Shown in pieces: positions 35,480 to 44,590 of a stretch of DNA of 64,000 bases. The stretch is from Planctobacterium sp047947135 (GTDB lineage Bacteria; Pseudomonadota; Gammaproteobacteria; Enterobacterales; Alteromonadaceae): NCBI GenBank assembly GCA_047947135.1, contig CP170457.1:3100001-3164000 (forward strand). The letters run 5' to 3'. The notes under the pieces were generated by a model. The model saw only the letters and a list, made by a program, of their open reading frames with translations. It was not told the DNA's origin and ran no database searches. Position numbers and translations under genes: made by a program. The stretch's first letter is position 1. Every line of letters begins with the position of its first letter.

Positions 35480-35508
35480 GGCAACAGGATATTGATAAGA
35501 TTAAATGT

Positions 35509-36498
35509 TCAGCCAGAGCTTAACAACCGCCTTGCATTGGTTCTGCCCCGGATGCGTTGCAAACCGTTATTCTGCTGATATCTGATTAGGTGTTCTTCAC
35601 TGCCTGCTGCTTGATAAAAGCAGCGTTCAAAATGATGGGTTAGCTCTTCCCATTGCGCTGCATTGATGTTGAGTCTGGTCAAAATGGGTAGCTCTGCATC
35701 CTCAATACAGCCTTTTTTGTTCTTGGCCATGTGTCTGCCGGTTAAATCCACCAGTGACAGGTAATCGGTTAACTTTAACGGAATGCCGTGAGACATCTTC
35801 TTTCTGGGATAACCGGCAAAGGGCATCAGTCGTTTAGGCACTTTCCCTGCTTTCGCGGCATGAATACGATACTGAATACTGGTATGGTCAGAGGTTTCCG
35901 GTGTTTTGGCCATTCTGGCCCGTATGGGATTGAGGTCAACATAGGCCATGCAGGCAGCCAGTGCGGTTTCATCTAACAATGCCTGAGATTTAAAGCGACC
36001 TTCCCAGAACCTTCCAGTACAGTTATCTTCCTGGTTGGCTTGTCTGGCAATCGGCTCATTTAAAGCCCGCATAAACCAGCTGATACTGCATAATCGTTGT
36101 CGCCAGACCTCGGCGATATCCTGAACGGTTTTAATCAATACTGCCGGCATAGCAGGCCGTTGGGCAGGGTTTGTGTATTGTCGTGTCAGCAACGTTCCTT
36201 TATACAGCCTGTGCCAGCGGTTAAGCACTTCTTCAACTGACCAGTGTTGCGCCTGTGGCTCATGAATATGCAGGACAACATGGGTATGGTTACTCATTAC
36301 TGCATACGCACAAACGTCAATGCTAAATACCTCAGCCAGTAAATGCAGTCTGTCTTCCACCCATTGGCGACGATGCTCATAGTTGTTGCCAGTGACGTTA
36401 TCCTCACCACATAAAAATGCCCGCCTGACGCAGCGTGATACGCAGTGGTAATAGGGTGTGTCTGCGGTACACACCAGTGTTTTCCGTGCTCTTGGCAT
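35509..36498 (-). CDS. REP-associated tyrosine (HUH, Y1) transposase
   Basis: 329 residues. It has the HUH motif SNHTHVVLHI and a tyrosine in AYVDLNPIRA, the layout of REP-associated or IS200-like Y1 transposases. The long C-terminus, to about 329, is common in marine gammaproteobacterial members. These enzymes nick and join single-stranded DNA at hairpins. A 6-bp-stem hairpin lies about 65 bases upstream of the start (36561-36576). The gene looks intact. Confidence 0.88.
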   Translation of the reverse strand: MPRARKTLVCTADTPYYHCVSRCVRRAFLCGEDNVTGNNYEHRRQWVEDRLHLLAEVFSIDVCAYAVMSNHTHVVLHIHEPQAQHWSVEEVLNRWHRLYKGTLLTRQYTNPAQRPAMPAVLIKTVQDIAEVWRQRLCSISWFMRALNEPIARQANQEDNCTGRFWEGRFKSQALLDETALAACMAYVDLNPIRARMAKTPETSDHTSIQYRIHAAKAGKVPKRLMPFAGYPRKKMSHGIPLKLTDYLSLVDLTGRHMAKNKKGCIEDAELPILTRLNINAAQWEELTHHFERCFYQAAGSEEHLIRYQQNNGLQRIRGRTNARRLLSSG

Positions 36499-36560
36499 AG
36501 AGACTCATCCTGAATCATTGTCCTTTTGTTTATTTCTACCACATCCGCACAAAAATGATA

Positions 36561-36600
36561 CTGTACTCAGGTACAGATATTGTGTGTGTCCAAGTATTTC
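36561..36600. repeat. Hairpin CTGTAC-TCAG-GTACAG overlapping 31-bp repeat copy 2
   Basis: A perfect 6-bp stem with a 4-base loop at 36561-36576 overlaps the start of the 31-bp repeat (36570-36600), which is identical to 29222-29252. Rhs coding similarity starts exactly after 36600. The repeat is therefore a junction between the transposase block and a broken rhs gene. Confidence 0.7.
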
Positions 36601-38840
36601 GGCTCATGCGGACGACCGACGCCATTGGCGGCGTGACTGAATACGCCTACGACGGTAGCGGCAACCCGATTGTCATTGAAGATGCCAAAAACAACCGCAT
36701 CATCGCCAGATATGATGCGCTGGGCCGCAAGGCATGGGTGGATGACCCTAACCAGGGCAAAACCGAGTTCACCTACAATGACTTTGGTGAGCTGGAGCGC
36801 GAAAAAGACGCCAATGGCGACAACATCTATTACGATATGGATTTACTTGGGCGGGTCACCAGTCGTTCAGGCGACAATGGGGCGGCTGCCAGTTTCTTGT
36901 GGGATACAGAAAAGGAAGGTCTGTTAACCAAACAGTCCATCACTGGCCACAGTACGGAATACACTTATGACAGTGCCGCACGCGTGACCACTTCCACAGT
37001 GACTATCGACGGTGATATGTATGTTACGGAAACGGCCTATGACACCAATTATGGCCGTCCAACATTAATGACTTATCCCAAATTAGGGAGCGCCACCGAG
37101 GCCTTAAAAATTGAGTACCGTTACAATAGCAATGGCTATTTAACCCATGAGCGTAATGCCAGCAGCAAACATGTGTATCGTGAAATCACTGCACAGGATG
37201 CCTTCGGGAATATAACCGGTGCCGATATCAATGCAGGCGGCATTACCGGTGAATACACTTATCATGGTGCGACTGGGCAGATGTTGTCGACTAAGGTAGA
37301 AGCAAGCCCGACGGATATCGTTCAGTATATTCACTACAGTCAGTACGACAGTTACGGTAACTTAACACTGCAGGAAAACCGGTCTAACTATAAAGTCGGT
37401 ACCACCAATGATAGTTATCAGTACGACAAACTACATCGCTTAACGCAGTCCACGATTACGGTCAATGGCGCTTCCGATACCATCTATTATGGCTACGATG
37501 CTGTCGGTAATATGTTGAAAAAGTCAGACCACTCTGCCAATAGTACTGATGCCTATCAATACTCATCAGGTAGCAATAAGCTTGCCTCTATCCTGTTGAA
37601 GTCAGCCGAGACCGATGTCTTTACTTATGACAATAAGGGTAACCAAACCCTCATCAAACGGGGCGCGGAAACGGTATCATCGGTCACCTACAATGTGTTT
37701 AATAAGCCAACCACCATTGAGAAAAACGGTGCCAACATAAACTTGTCCTATGGTGCGGATTTAATGCGCTATAAACAGGTGCGTGGCGGCGAAGGTGAAG
37801 CGGTGACGACTTTCTATATCGGTAAGCTTGTTGAGGTAGAGCAGCGCGCTAGCGGCAATACCTATAAGAGTTATATCTCAGATATTGCCATTTTGACGGA
37901 AAAAGATGGTCAGGGGGCAGAGATAGCATTTACCCATCGTGATCGGTTAGGCAGTGCCACGTCGATGACGGATGAAAACGACAAACTCATTTCAACCCGT
38001 CATTTTGACCCATTTGTAAGCCCCGTCATAGCAGCTGGGATCAACTGGAGTCCTTTGGCTTACCCGCACAGTTAGGTAGCTTTGATTCAGAGATGGCCAC
38101 ACGCCGCGGCTTTACTGACCACGAGCATCTGGACGAAGCTGAGCTGATTCATATGAACGGTCGGGTGTATGACTATAACGTTGGGCGGTTTATGTCGGTG
38201 GATCCGGTGATTCAGTCACCAACTAACAGCCAGAGTATTAATCCGTATTCGTACATCATGAATAATCCGTTAAGTGGGACGGATCCGACGGGGTATATCG
38301 CAAATCGAGATGGCATTCCTGATGACATTATGCGTGAGTCTGGTCTTGATAAAGTTAAGCGCTGTGATCCTAGAGGTGGCTGCTTAGCTGGATCTACCTC
38401 ATTTGGATCAGGTAGCAAGCACACAGACAATGGTTCTGATAAAGATGAGGAAGCTGCAAGTAATTCTGATACAAGTGTTGTAGATATCAATTCACAAGAG
38501 GATCTTGCTGCAACAAAAGGTACCAATCAAAGTCCTAACATTTCTTTAGAAAACGAAACATCAGAACAAATAAGCACTTTTGAAGGCAGGGCTGAGCTAT
38601 ACAAGCAAATGCAAGGTAAGCTTGATGAGGCAGGAATAGATACTGTTTGGTTTGGTGTTGCTGGTGACTTAAATGACTTTTTTGCTCAGCAAGAAACAAT
38701 GTTAAAAATAGGAGATTTCTTTACTGCTGGCGATACTCATGATTATTTGAATGATTTGGGTGTGGACCTATACGATAAAAATAAGGCTGCATTCAATGAT
38801 TTGATGTCTGGAGCTATAAGTATTCGAGGTCAAAAGCTAG

Positions 38841-39715
38841 AGCGTGTTGATCTTTGTGGTATGAAAAGTAATCAGCAAATGGGTCGGTTATAATGATTTC
38901 GCCAAAAAACAATTTAACGTCCCCAAATGCCGAGACTCATGCTAACAGATGATAGCTGGAAACTGCTATCCAGAATTATGTATTTAACAGGCCGAATTTA
39001 TAATAAACCTGAACACCGAATGACACTTGAAGGTATTTTGTACCGAATGCGGACGGGTATCCCGTGGCGAGACTTACCAAGGGAGTTTGGAGATTGGAGT
39101 GCTGTCTTCAGGCGCTTCAATTTATGGTCAAAGAAAGGCGTCATGACTGATATTTTCCAGTTTTTATCACGTCTCAATGACCCTCAGTGGCTATTCATTG
39201 ATGGCAGTATTGTTAAAGCTCATCAGGATGGAGCTAACATCGGTGACCAGGCAGAGCAAGCTATCGGGAAAAGTCGCGGAGGTAAATCAACCAAGATACA
39301 TTTAGCGGTTGATAGTGGAGGTTTACCTGTATATTTCGAGCTGTCAGGAGGACAGGCTCATGATGTCAGACACGGTCAATCTTTGGTTGAATCATCACCA
39401 GAAGCTGAAGTGGTGGTTGCTGACAAAGGCTATGACAGTCAAGCTCTACGTGAGCTTGTGAGCAGTCGTAATGCTAAGCAAGTAATACCAAGAAAAGGAA
39501 ACAGCAAAACAGGCAACGATGATATTGATTGGGCTATGTACCGATATCGTCACTTGGTTGAGAATGCCTTTTTGAAAATAAAGAAATATCGAGCTATAGC
39601 CACTCGATATGACAAGTTAGCCAGAAACTACCACAGTGTAGTCGCACTAGCTTTCTCACTCATGTGGTTACCAATGTGGGTTGATTAGAACATGTACAGC
39701 AAAGATCAACACGCT
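38841..39715 (+). mobile_element. Complete IS5-family (IS427-type) insertion sequence with CTAG duplication
   Basis: Terminal inverted repeats AGCGTGTTGATCTTTG (38841-38856) and CAAAGATCAACACGCT (39700-39715) are perfect. They are flanked by CTAG at 38837-38840 and 39716-39719, the target duplication expected for this group. The element is 875 bases and carries one full-length transposase, so it is probably a recent and possibly active insertion. Confidence 0.92.
38927..39688 (+). CDS. IS5-family DDE transposase
   Basis: 253 residues in a single frame. It has the N-terminal MPRLMLTDDSW and WRDLPREFGDW segments of the group. Catalytic residues fit DDE: Asp in LFIDGSIVKAHQ, Asp in VVADKGYDS, Glu in VENAFLKIKKYR. 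Many relatives need a frameshift between two frames; this copy does not. Confidence 0.92.
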   Translation: MPRLMLTDDSWKLLSRIMYLTGRIYNKPEHRMTLEGILYRMRTGIPWRDLPREFGDWSAVFRRFNLWSKKGVMTDIFQFLSRLNDPQWLFIDGSIVKAHQDGANIGDQAEQAIGKSRGGKSTKIHLAVDSGGLPVYFELSGGQAHDVRHGQSLVESSPEAEVVVADKGYDSQALRELVSSRNAKQVIPRKGNSKTGNDDIDWAMYRYRHLVENAFLKIKKYRAIATRYDKLARNYHSVVALAFSLMWLPMWVD

Positions 39716-39979
39716 CTAGATAACTTCCTAGTTAGGAGGGAGCAAGGGTTTGTCGAGAGTTTTACTGTTAATAGATTTGGTACAAATGCTCCAGCATCTA
39801 GCCGAATATTATTGAACTCTACATTCCTTGCTGGGCGACAGTTTATGCCTAAAATAATGCAAAACAGTCTTCAATATATTGATAAGAAGTACAACGGTAA
39901 ATTCAATTTTTGGGACACGTACCACCGTATTGAATTGGGGCAAGCAATGATGTCACAAGCAAGACATGGGAGATAGATA

Positions 39980-40384
39980 ATGAAAAAAATAACTGAAGCC
40001 ATGCCTTACTTGGCGAACTTGCTGGCACTAGATGTTTTCATATTTTTTGCTTTATTTTTTGCCCACAGTCTTTTATTTAAAGGGTTTCCAATCATGGAGT
40101 CTGCCGCGAAAGGTGGAGCCGAAGTGTTTTGGCGAGTAATATCCTTACAGATTTTCATTCAGGTTGCTTTGCTTGTGGCTTTGGCGCATTTTAGCTTACA
40201 CAGAGGGCTACCGTATGTACTGTTAGCTACTGTATTAAGCTTAGTGTTGGCAATATCAATTGTGTATTCCCCTTCGCATCTTTCGAAGTTACTCACCCTG
40301 CCAAGTAAAGATGAGCTAGGCGAGAGTTTTGCGTTAATTCTAAGCATTGTACTGGCGTGGACTTTCCTTAAAGTAAGTAAATAG
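39980..40384 (+). CDS. Candidate membrane immunity protein for the second Rhs tip
   Basis: 134 residues with four hydrophobic helices (about 8-33, 52-70, 76-96, 115-130). It starts three bases after the end of the broken rhs frame, the usual position of an immunity gene. No known family. It remains intact although its toxin gene is broken, which is common because retaining immunity protects against relatives. Confidence 0.6.
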   Translation: MKKITEAMPYLANLLALDVFIFFALFFAHSLLFKGFPIMESAAKGGAEVFWRVISLQIFIQVALLVALAHFSLHRGLPYVLLATVLSLVLAISIVYSPSHLSKLLTLPSKDELGESFALILSIVLAWTFLKVSK

Positions 40385-40465
40385 TGGTAGTGCCCTTAAT
40401 AAAAGGGATCAGATCCGAATTAAATGCTGACTGGCAGGGATATGTGTAAGAAATTAGGAATGAGA

Positions 40466-40684
40466 ATGAAAAAATTATTATTAATGATGTTGCTGGCCTC
40501 GAGTACTTTGCTTAGCAGCCACGCTTTTGCCGCCAAAGTTAAATGCGAACCGGCCAAGTTTGAGCGCTTATATCGCTCGGATGGCAAGGTGTTTGTGCAA
40601 CTCTCCGGGCAAAGCTGGCATGTGCTGGGCTACGAGGGCGACAGTGATTTATCTAAAAAAAACTTAAATGGACATCCATCATAA
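40466..40684 (+). pseudogene. Truncated first copy of a small exported protein
   Basis: The start at 40466 has an AGGA ribosome site and a signal peptide ending SHAFAAK. Residues after it (KVKCEPAKFERLYRSDGKVF) are almost the same as those of the intact copy at 40746. Similarity stops after YEGDSDLSKK, where ATGGACATCCATCATAAGAAT begins. The last half of the protein, with the second cysteine and acidic tail, is missing. Confidence 0.75.
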
Positions 40685-40745
40685 GAATACAAAAATCAAG
40701 CTGAATTAAGCAGGTATATTGAGCTAAGAATTAACGGAAAAGAAA

Positions 40746-41111
40746 ATGAAAAAGGTAGTAATAACAATCACTTTGGCGCTTTTTTCGCTGCTAAGCAGCT
40801 ACGCCTTGGCCGCCAAAGTTAAATGCGACCCGGCAAAGTATGAGCGCTTATATCGCTCTGACGGCAAGGTGTTTGTGCAACTGACCGGTCAAAGCTGGCA
40901 TATACTGGGCTATGAAGGGGACAGTGACCTGGATAAGAAGTTAAAGAAAATTCGCAAAGCCGAGCGCAAAGACCGCTATGTACAACTGGTTTTCCCCAAG
41001 GGCTACCATGAGTCCTGTCAGGTGATGGACCCCAATGTCTCCGTCAAAAAAGTGAAGCTGAAAAAACGTTTTGACGGCCCCGACGAAGAAGACGAAGACG
41101 ACGACGGCTAA
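40746..41111 (+). CDS. Small exported protein with acidic tail, intact copy
   Basis: 121 residues. The signal peptide ends SYALAAK. The mature domain has two cysteines (VKCDPAK, ESCQVMD) likely to form a disulphide, and a highly acidic C-terminus (DEEDEDDDG). It is paralogous to the truncated copy just upstream. Function unknown. Its location after rhs/immunity genes suggests an accessory envelope role, but I cannot support more. Confidence 0.7.
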   Translation: MKKVVITITLALFSLLSSYALAAKVKCDPAKYERLYRSDGKVFVQLTGQSWHILGYEGDSDLDKKLKKIRKAERKDRYVQLVFPKGYHESCQVMDPNVSVKKVKLKKRFDGPDEEDEDDDG

Positions 41112-41327
41112 CCAACACCAAAGGCACACCAAAGGGGTCTGGTTAAATTGAAACCTGACCAGCCTAGCCTAAATTAACTAGACATATATGGACGACCGTG
41201 AGCGTCCGGGGAATTACGCCTAAACGGGTTTAGTTTCGTTTAAAAAACTTTATGAGACACCCATTGTAACCAAACAAGAATTTACCTGTACGAACAGACT
41301 ATTTACTCAATTTTAAGAAAATAAAAT
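41112..41327. repeat. Spacer with hairpin motif and third R1 copy
   Basis: Holds GACATATATGGACG at 41181-41194 (also at 32858-32871), with a GGACG/CGTCC hairpin. The first 30 bases of R1 lie at 41246-41275, without the terminator part. No gene. Confidence 0.65.
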
Positions 41328-41657
41328 ATGAAAAAAATCTACATCATCTCAATTTTTATCTTCCTGGTTTTTTCAGGCGCAGTGCAGGCCGACGGCTGGA
41401 TAGGACAAGGTAAAATCACGACACTGCATTTACGCCCTGATAATCAGGATTTTTTGATTTTTCACAGTGTCATGGTTGATTGAGGGTGTGGCCAGGTACC
41501 GAATTATTACAAACATGATCTCAACGCTGTATACAGCAAAGAAATGCTTTCGTTGGCACTAACGGCCTATACCGCAAACAAGAACGTTAATATTCATGTG
41601 AAATGTGACGGTGCCAGGTATCCGTTGATCACTCAGATCGTTTTACAACCTGATTAA
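41328..41657 (+). pseudogene. Small exported protein gene with internal TGA
   Basis: 110 codons. It has a signal peptide (ending GAVQADG), then GQGKITTLHLRP, an in-frame TGA at 41481-41483, and GCGQVPNYYKHDL through ITQIVLQPD to TAA. Both halves are clearly one protein of a small disulphide-containing secreted family. A single-base change or sequencing error at the TGA explains the break. The family function is unknown. Confidence 0.75.
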
Positions 41658-41716
41658 TCCCCAGATTAACCACGGTTCACAATTGAGTTTATCGTCACGC
41701 AAAACAAGGAAATGTT

Positions 41717-42073
41717 ATGAAAAGAATGGGCATACTAGTATTGCTATTTACCATCAATTCATCTTTGGCTGCTGAGTACCGTAAAGACGGTGCTTTTATT
41801 GAAATGATTGACCGAACGGCAGAACGCCCTAAAAACCCTGCTTACTCTAACAATATTTTTGTGAAGTTAAGCACAGTACCAAAATGGTCGGGTGGAGACT
41901 GCATGGATGACTGGGTCGCACTGCAAAAAAATGACAGCATCGGTTTTGGTATTGCGCTTGCTGCTCTGACTTCGGGTAATCAGGTTTTGGTGCGAGTTGA
42001 CGATAGCCTGCCCAAAATTGGCGGAACGCATTGCCAGGTCACCACAATTGCGATTAAGAACCAGAATTTATGA
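41717..42073 (+). CDS. Small exported disulphide protein, unknown
   Basis: 118 residues. The signal peptide ends SSLAAEY. Two cysteines (GDCMDDW, GTHCQVT) are spaced as in the neighbouring pseudogene, with the shared ending pattern VTTIAIKN compared with ITQIVLQ. It overlaps the next start by four bases. Probably periplasmic or secreted. Confidence 0.7.
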   Translation: MKRMGILVLLFTINSSLAAEYRKDGAFIEMIDRTAERPKNPAYSNNIFVKLSTVPKWSGGDCMDDWVALQKNDSIGFGIALAALTSGNQVLVRVDDSLPKIGGTHCQVTTIAIKNQNL

Positions 42074-42429
42074 GCATTTTAATGAACCTAAATAAAATAT
42101 TTGTCTATATCACCTTGCTAATTCCTTGTCTCGCAAACGCACTGGTTTGTACTGGCAACGTAAATGCCGTTGAAACACTTTATACGGGAATTGTAAGAGT
42201 CAGCACAACCAGCGGAGCTCCACAGAAAGCATATCTTTGTAAACTTGATGGCAGTTGGGAAGGTGTATCATCTGACACCTGCAAGTCATGGCTCAGCTAC
42301 GCGCAGATTGCCAAAACATCGGGGCAAAAATTAAGTGTAGTCTACAGCGGTACGCCCAGCATCGAATGCTCTGAGTTGCCTATCAACTCCGCATCTTATC
42401 GACCATATAACGTTATTTTGCTTGACTAA
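42070..42429 (+). CDS. Small exported disulphide protein, unknown
   Basis: 119 residues. The signal peptide ends ANALVC. Four cysteines in the mature part (VCTGN, LCKLD, TCKSW, ECSEL) suggest two disulphides. It is translationally coupled to the preceding gene (ATGA overlap), so the two may act together. Function unknown. It is the last gene before the right island edge. Confidence 0.7.
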   Translation: MSILMNLNKIFVYITLLIPCLANALVCTGNVNAVETLYTGIVRVSTTSGAPQKAYLCKLDGSWEGVSSDTCKSWLSYAQIAKTSGQKLSVVYSGTPSIECSELPINSASYRPYNVILLD

Positions 42430-42561
42430 CCTGGAGCGTGAAAAATGCGTTATGTCCAAAGCTTGATACTAATTTAGCTTGTTGGTGAAAGAGGGAAATT
42501 CAGGTTTATTCTAAGTTGCAGACCCAATATATCCGCAGGGCTGGGAGTCAAAATATTTCTA

Positions 42562-43320
42562 CTAATTTCGTGCCCCAGCTGCACTAATCCAGTTAATAAC
42601 AAAATAACTGGCAACCGCTGCGGCGAGGTGTTTTAAACAGTGGCCACTGACAATACCAGTGAACTCGAAAATGAAACTGTCCCCGAATTCGAATAATTTG
42701 GCAAAGGTGTAACAAACAAGTGCAGCTATTAAATTGCTTTTGTTAATGCCCTTAGACTGAAAAATCATCAGTGTGACCAGGGTCAGTATCATAGGTAAAA
42801 ACTGGACCAGTGCGTACCATCTTAGATCACCTTGTCCGGCAGTCTCTGTGACTATCCAGTAAATTACGCTGGCAAATCCCGCTAGCAATAGCCAGGGGAG
42901 CAACCGAACCCCGGATTCTGCATGGACAAAAGCAGAAACTACCATGGCATATAATCCCATAAATGCGATGGTCATGGGCAATCGGTCCCACACCAGCGTG
43001 TCGTTGTTGGGTGACCAGTGATAATACCCGGAGCCAAGCGATACAAGAGACACACCTATAACAAACGTAAATGCTCCCCAGTACAATGATTGCAACTGGG
43101 TTTTATGATGTAAGACAAAGTGCAATCCATATAGCCCTACAAGGAAAAACGGGATATTAGACAGAACATTGCAACCATTAGGGATACCCCAGAGCGAACG
43201 AGTATCGGCGAAATAATGGTAATTTAGGTCCTGGGCAATCGGTGGAATTAATCCCACACTTACAACCGCAATGATTGCGATGCACCACAATAGCAATTGC
43301 TTATTGATATGTTGATTCAT
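42562..43320 (-). CDS. Ceramidase-like (CREST superfamily) membrane hydrolase
   Basis: 252 residues with seven membrane helices. Family metal-site residues are visible in GSGYYHWSPNNDTLVWDRLP (His and Asp) and near the C-terminus in SGHCLKHLAAA (two His). CREST proteins hydrolyse lipid amides or esters in membranes. The bacterial substrate is unknown. A 42-bp piece of this gene is found alone at 28847, marking the far edge of the island. Confidence 0.85.
   Translation of the reverse strand: MNQHINKQLLLWCIAIIAVVSVGLIPPIAQDLNYHYFADTRSLWGIPNGCNVLSNIPFFLVGLYGLHFVLHHKTQLQSLYWGAFTFVIGVSLVSLGSGYYHWSPNNDTLVWDRLPMTIAFMGLYAMVVSAFVHAESGVRLLPWLLLAGFASVIYWIVTETAGQGDLRWYALVQFLPMILTLVTLMIFQSKGINKSNLIAALVCYTFAKLFEFGDSFIFEFTGIVSGHCLKHLAAAVASYFVINWISAAGARN
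42700..42741. repeat. Right 42-bp direct repeat of the large accessory island
   Basis: Lies inside the ceramidase-like gene, which remains intact. 40 of 42 bases match 28847-28888, same orientation. No integrase gene was found between the copies. Confidence 0.8.
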
Positions 43321-43443
43321 CTTTTAAGTTATAGGGCTTGTTGTACCGCTCAATTGGGAAGTTGGTTTTTTGACCGTAGCAGTAGTTTAGCAGGGAGACA
43401 ATGGCAGATCCTTACCATGGTTTAACTTTGAGATGCTTTTGCG

Positions 43444-44475
43444 CTAATTTTCCGGCCCCCTTCGATATTGACTGGGGCTTTTGCCGGTCCAGCGTTTAAA
43501 TGCTCGACAAAAGTTGGCAGGCTCTTTGTAACCAAGGCGTTCCGCTACCTGATAAATACTAAAACGGGCATCCGTCAGCATAGCCTCCGCTAACTGCTGG
43601 CGTTCCTGATCCAGTATCGCTTGGTAACTCTGTTTTTGTATTTTTAGTTTGCGGATCAGAGTGCGTGGTGTGATATGTAGCTTTTGGCAAATTTGCTCCT
43701 GACTTGGTGGTAGCGGTACGGCCGACTGCTGCGCAATTGCAAGCGCAAAATGCTGTTTCAGCAATTGCTTAACTTGCAGGTCAATGCGCCCTGAAAGTTG
43801 TTTTTCGGCTAACAATTGTTGGCATTGTCTGATGTTAAATTCGTAAGCGTTCCGGTCACTCAAGGGAGAACTTTGATACCAGATGGTGTTTGGAATGAGG
43901 ATAGCATTTTTGCCACCACCCAATTTTATGCTGGATAAGTACATCTTTGCCATGCTGTGGTGGCGCTCAGCTGCGGTATCAATAAATTCGATGTTTATGT
44001 GTTTGCTTTGCTCGGCTCCTACTAATAGTTCCAAAAGTACTTCCAGTGCCCGCGAGAACGCTTCGAAGAAAAAGCTCTGAAATAGTGTGTCCTGTGTGGT
44101 GTCCTGCACTGCGACGCAGACCTGCTGCCTGTCTTGGGTAATGGAATAATCATAAACATCACAGCGTAGTCTGAACCATTCACAAAAGGTCTTAATTGCC
44201 AATCCAACTGTGGCAGCACTGAGTGTGGCATACCCAACTGCACCATGACTTGCAGCTCCCAGGCGCGTGCCAAAGGTGCTTGGCCAATTAGGATCAGGGC
44301 TAAACAAAGCCATATTTTTCACTAACTGAACCGCAAGAGATACGTCAATGTCATTGATGGCCTCCAAATCAGCAAGCGACTTGTTTGTGCCCTGTAACAT
44401 TCGCTCACTGCTTACCAGCCCTAAATTCAGGGCCAATAACACATAAGCTTTATTGATGGTAGGCGTGTCAGACAC
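43444..44475 (-). CDS. AraC-family regulator, OruR/ArgR-like N-terminus
   Basis: 343 residues, soluble. The N-terminal about 190 residues fit the Arabinose_bd-type domain of OruR-like regulators (SHGAVGYATLSAATVG). The C-terminal AraC helix-turn-helix is at about 245-340 with AERLGYKEPANFCRAFKRW. It is divergent from the desaturase fusion gene with 115 bases between. Related regulators often control an adjacent lipid or hydrocarbon oxidation gene, so the fusion gene is its likely target. Confidence 0.88.
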   Translation of the reverse strand: MSDTPTINKAYVLLALNLGLVSSERMLQGTNKSLADLEAINDIDVSLAVQLVKNMALFSPDPNWPSTFGTRLGAASHGAVGYATLSAATVGLAIKTFCEWFRLRCDVYDYSITQDRQQVCVAVQDTTQDTLFQSFFFEAFSRALEVLLELLVGAEQSKHINIEFIDTAAERHHSMAKMYLSSIKLGGGKNAILIPNTIWYQSSPLSDRNAYEFNIRQCQQLLAEKQLSGRIDLQVKQLLKQHFALAIAQQSAVPLPPSQEQICQKLHITPRTLIRKLKIQKQSYQAILDQERQQLAEAMLTDARFSIYQVAERLGYKEPANFCRAFKRWTGKSPSQYRRGPEN

Positions 44476-44590
44476 AATGTGTTTTCTATTCGATGTCAGT
44501 AAATGACAAGAATAATGTCATTAAAAGAAAACGCAAGGTGGCATATGCAGCGGTAAATTATCCCTTTGTAATATGAAGTAGATAGATATT

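Larger units (their letters stand above)
36601..39976 (+). pseudogene. Broken rhs gene: 5' truncated, frameshifted, toxin tip split by an IS
   Basis: The first segment (36601-38075) encodes YD repeats from RTTDAIGGVTEYAYDGSGN onward. Near 38015 one base is missing: adding a base after TTTG restores the usual FDPFGKPRHSSWDQLESFG, which runs into the second segment. That segment (to 38840) has the core end GRFMSVDPVIQSP and PLSGTDPTGY, then a unique tip. An IS lies at 38841-39715. Removing it with one copy of the CTAG target duplication joins GQKL to DNFLVRREQGF and gives one continuous tip ending at 39976. I recognise no toxin family in the tip. Confidence 0.85.

Noticed and set aside
41481..41483. 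In-frame TGA read as selenocysteine
   Set aside because: No SECIS-like hairpin was recognised after it and the family shows ordinary cysteine-type positions; a point mutation or sequencing error is simpler.
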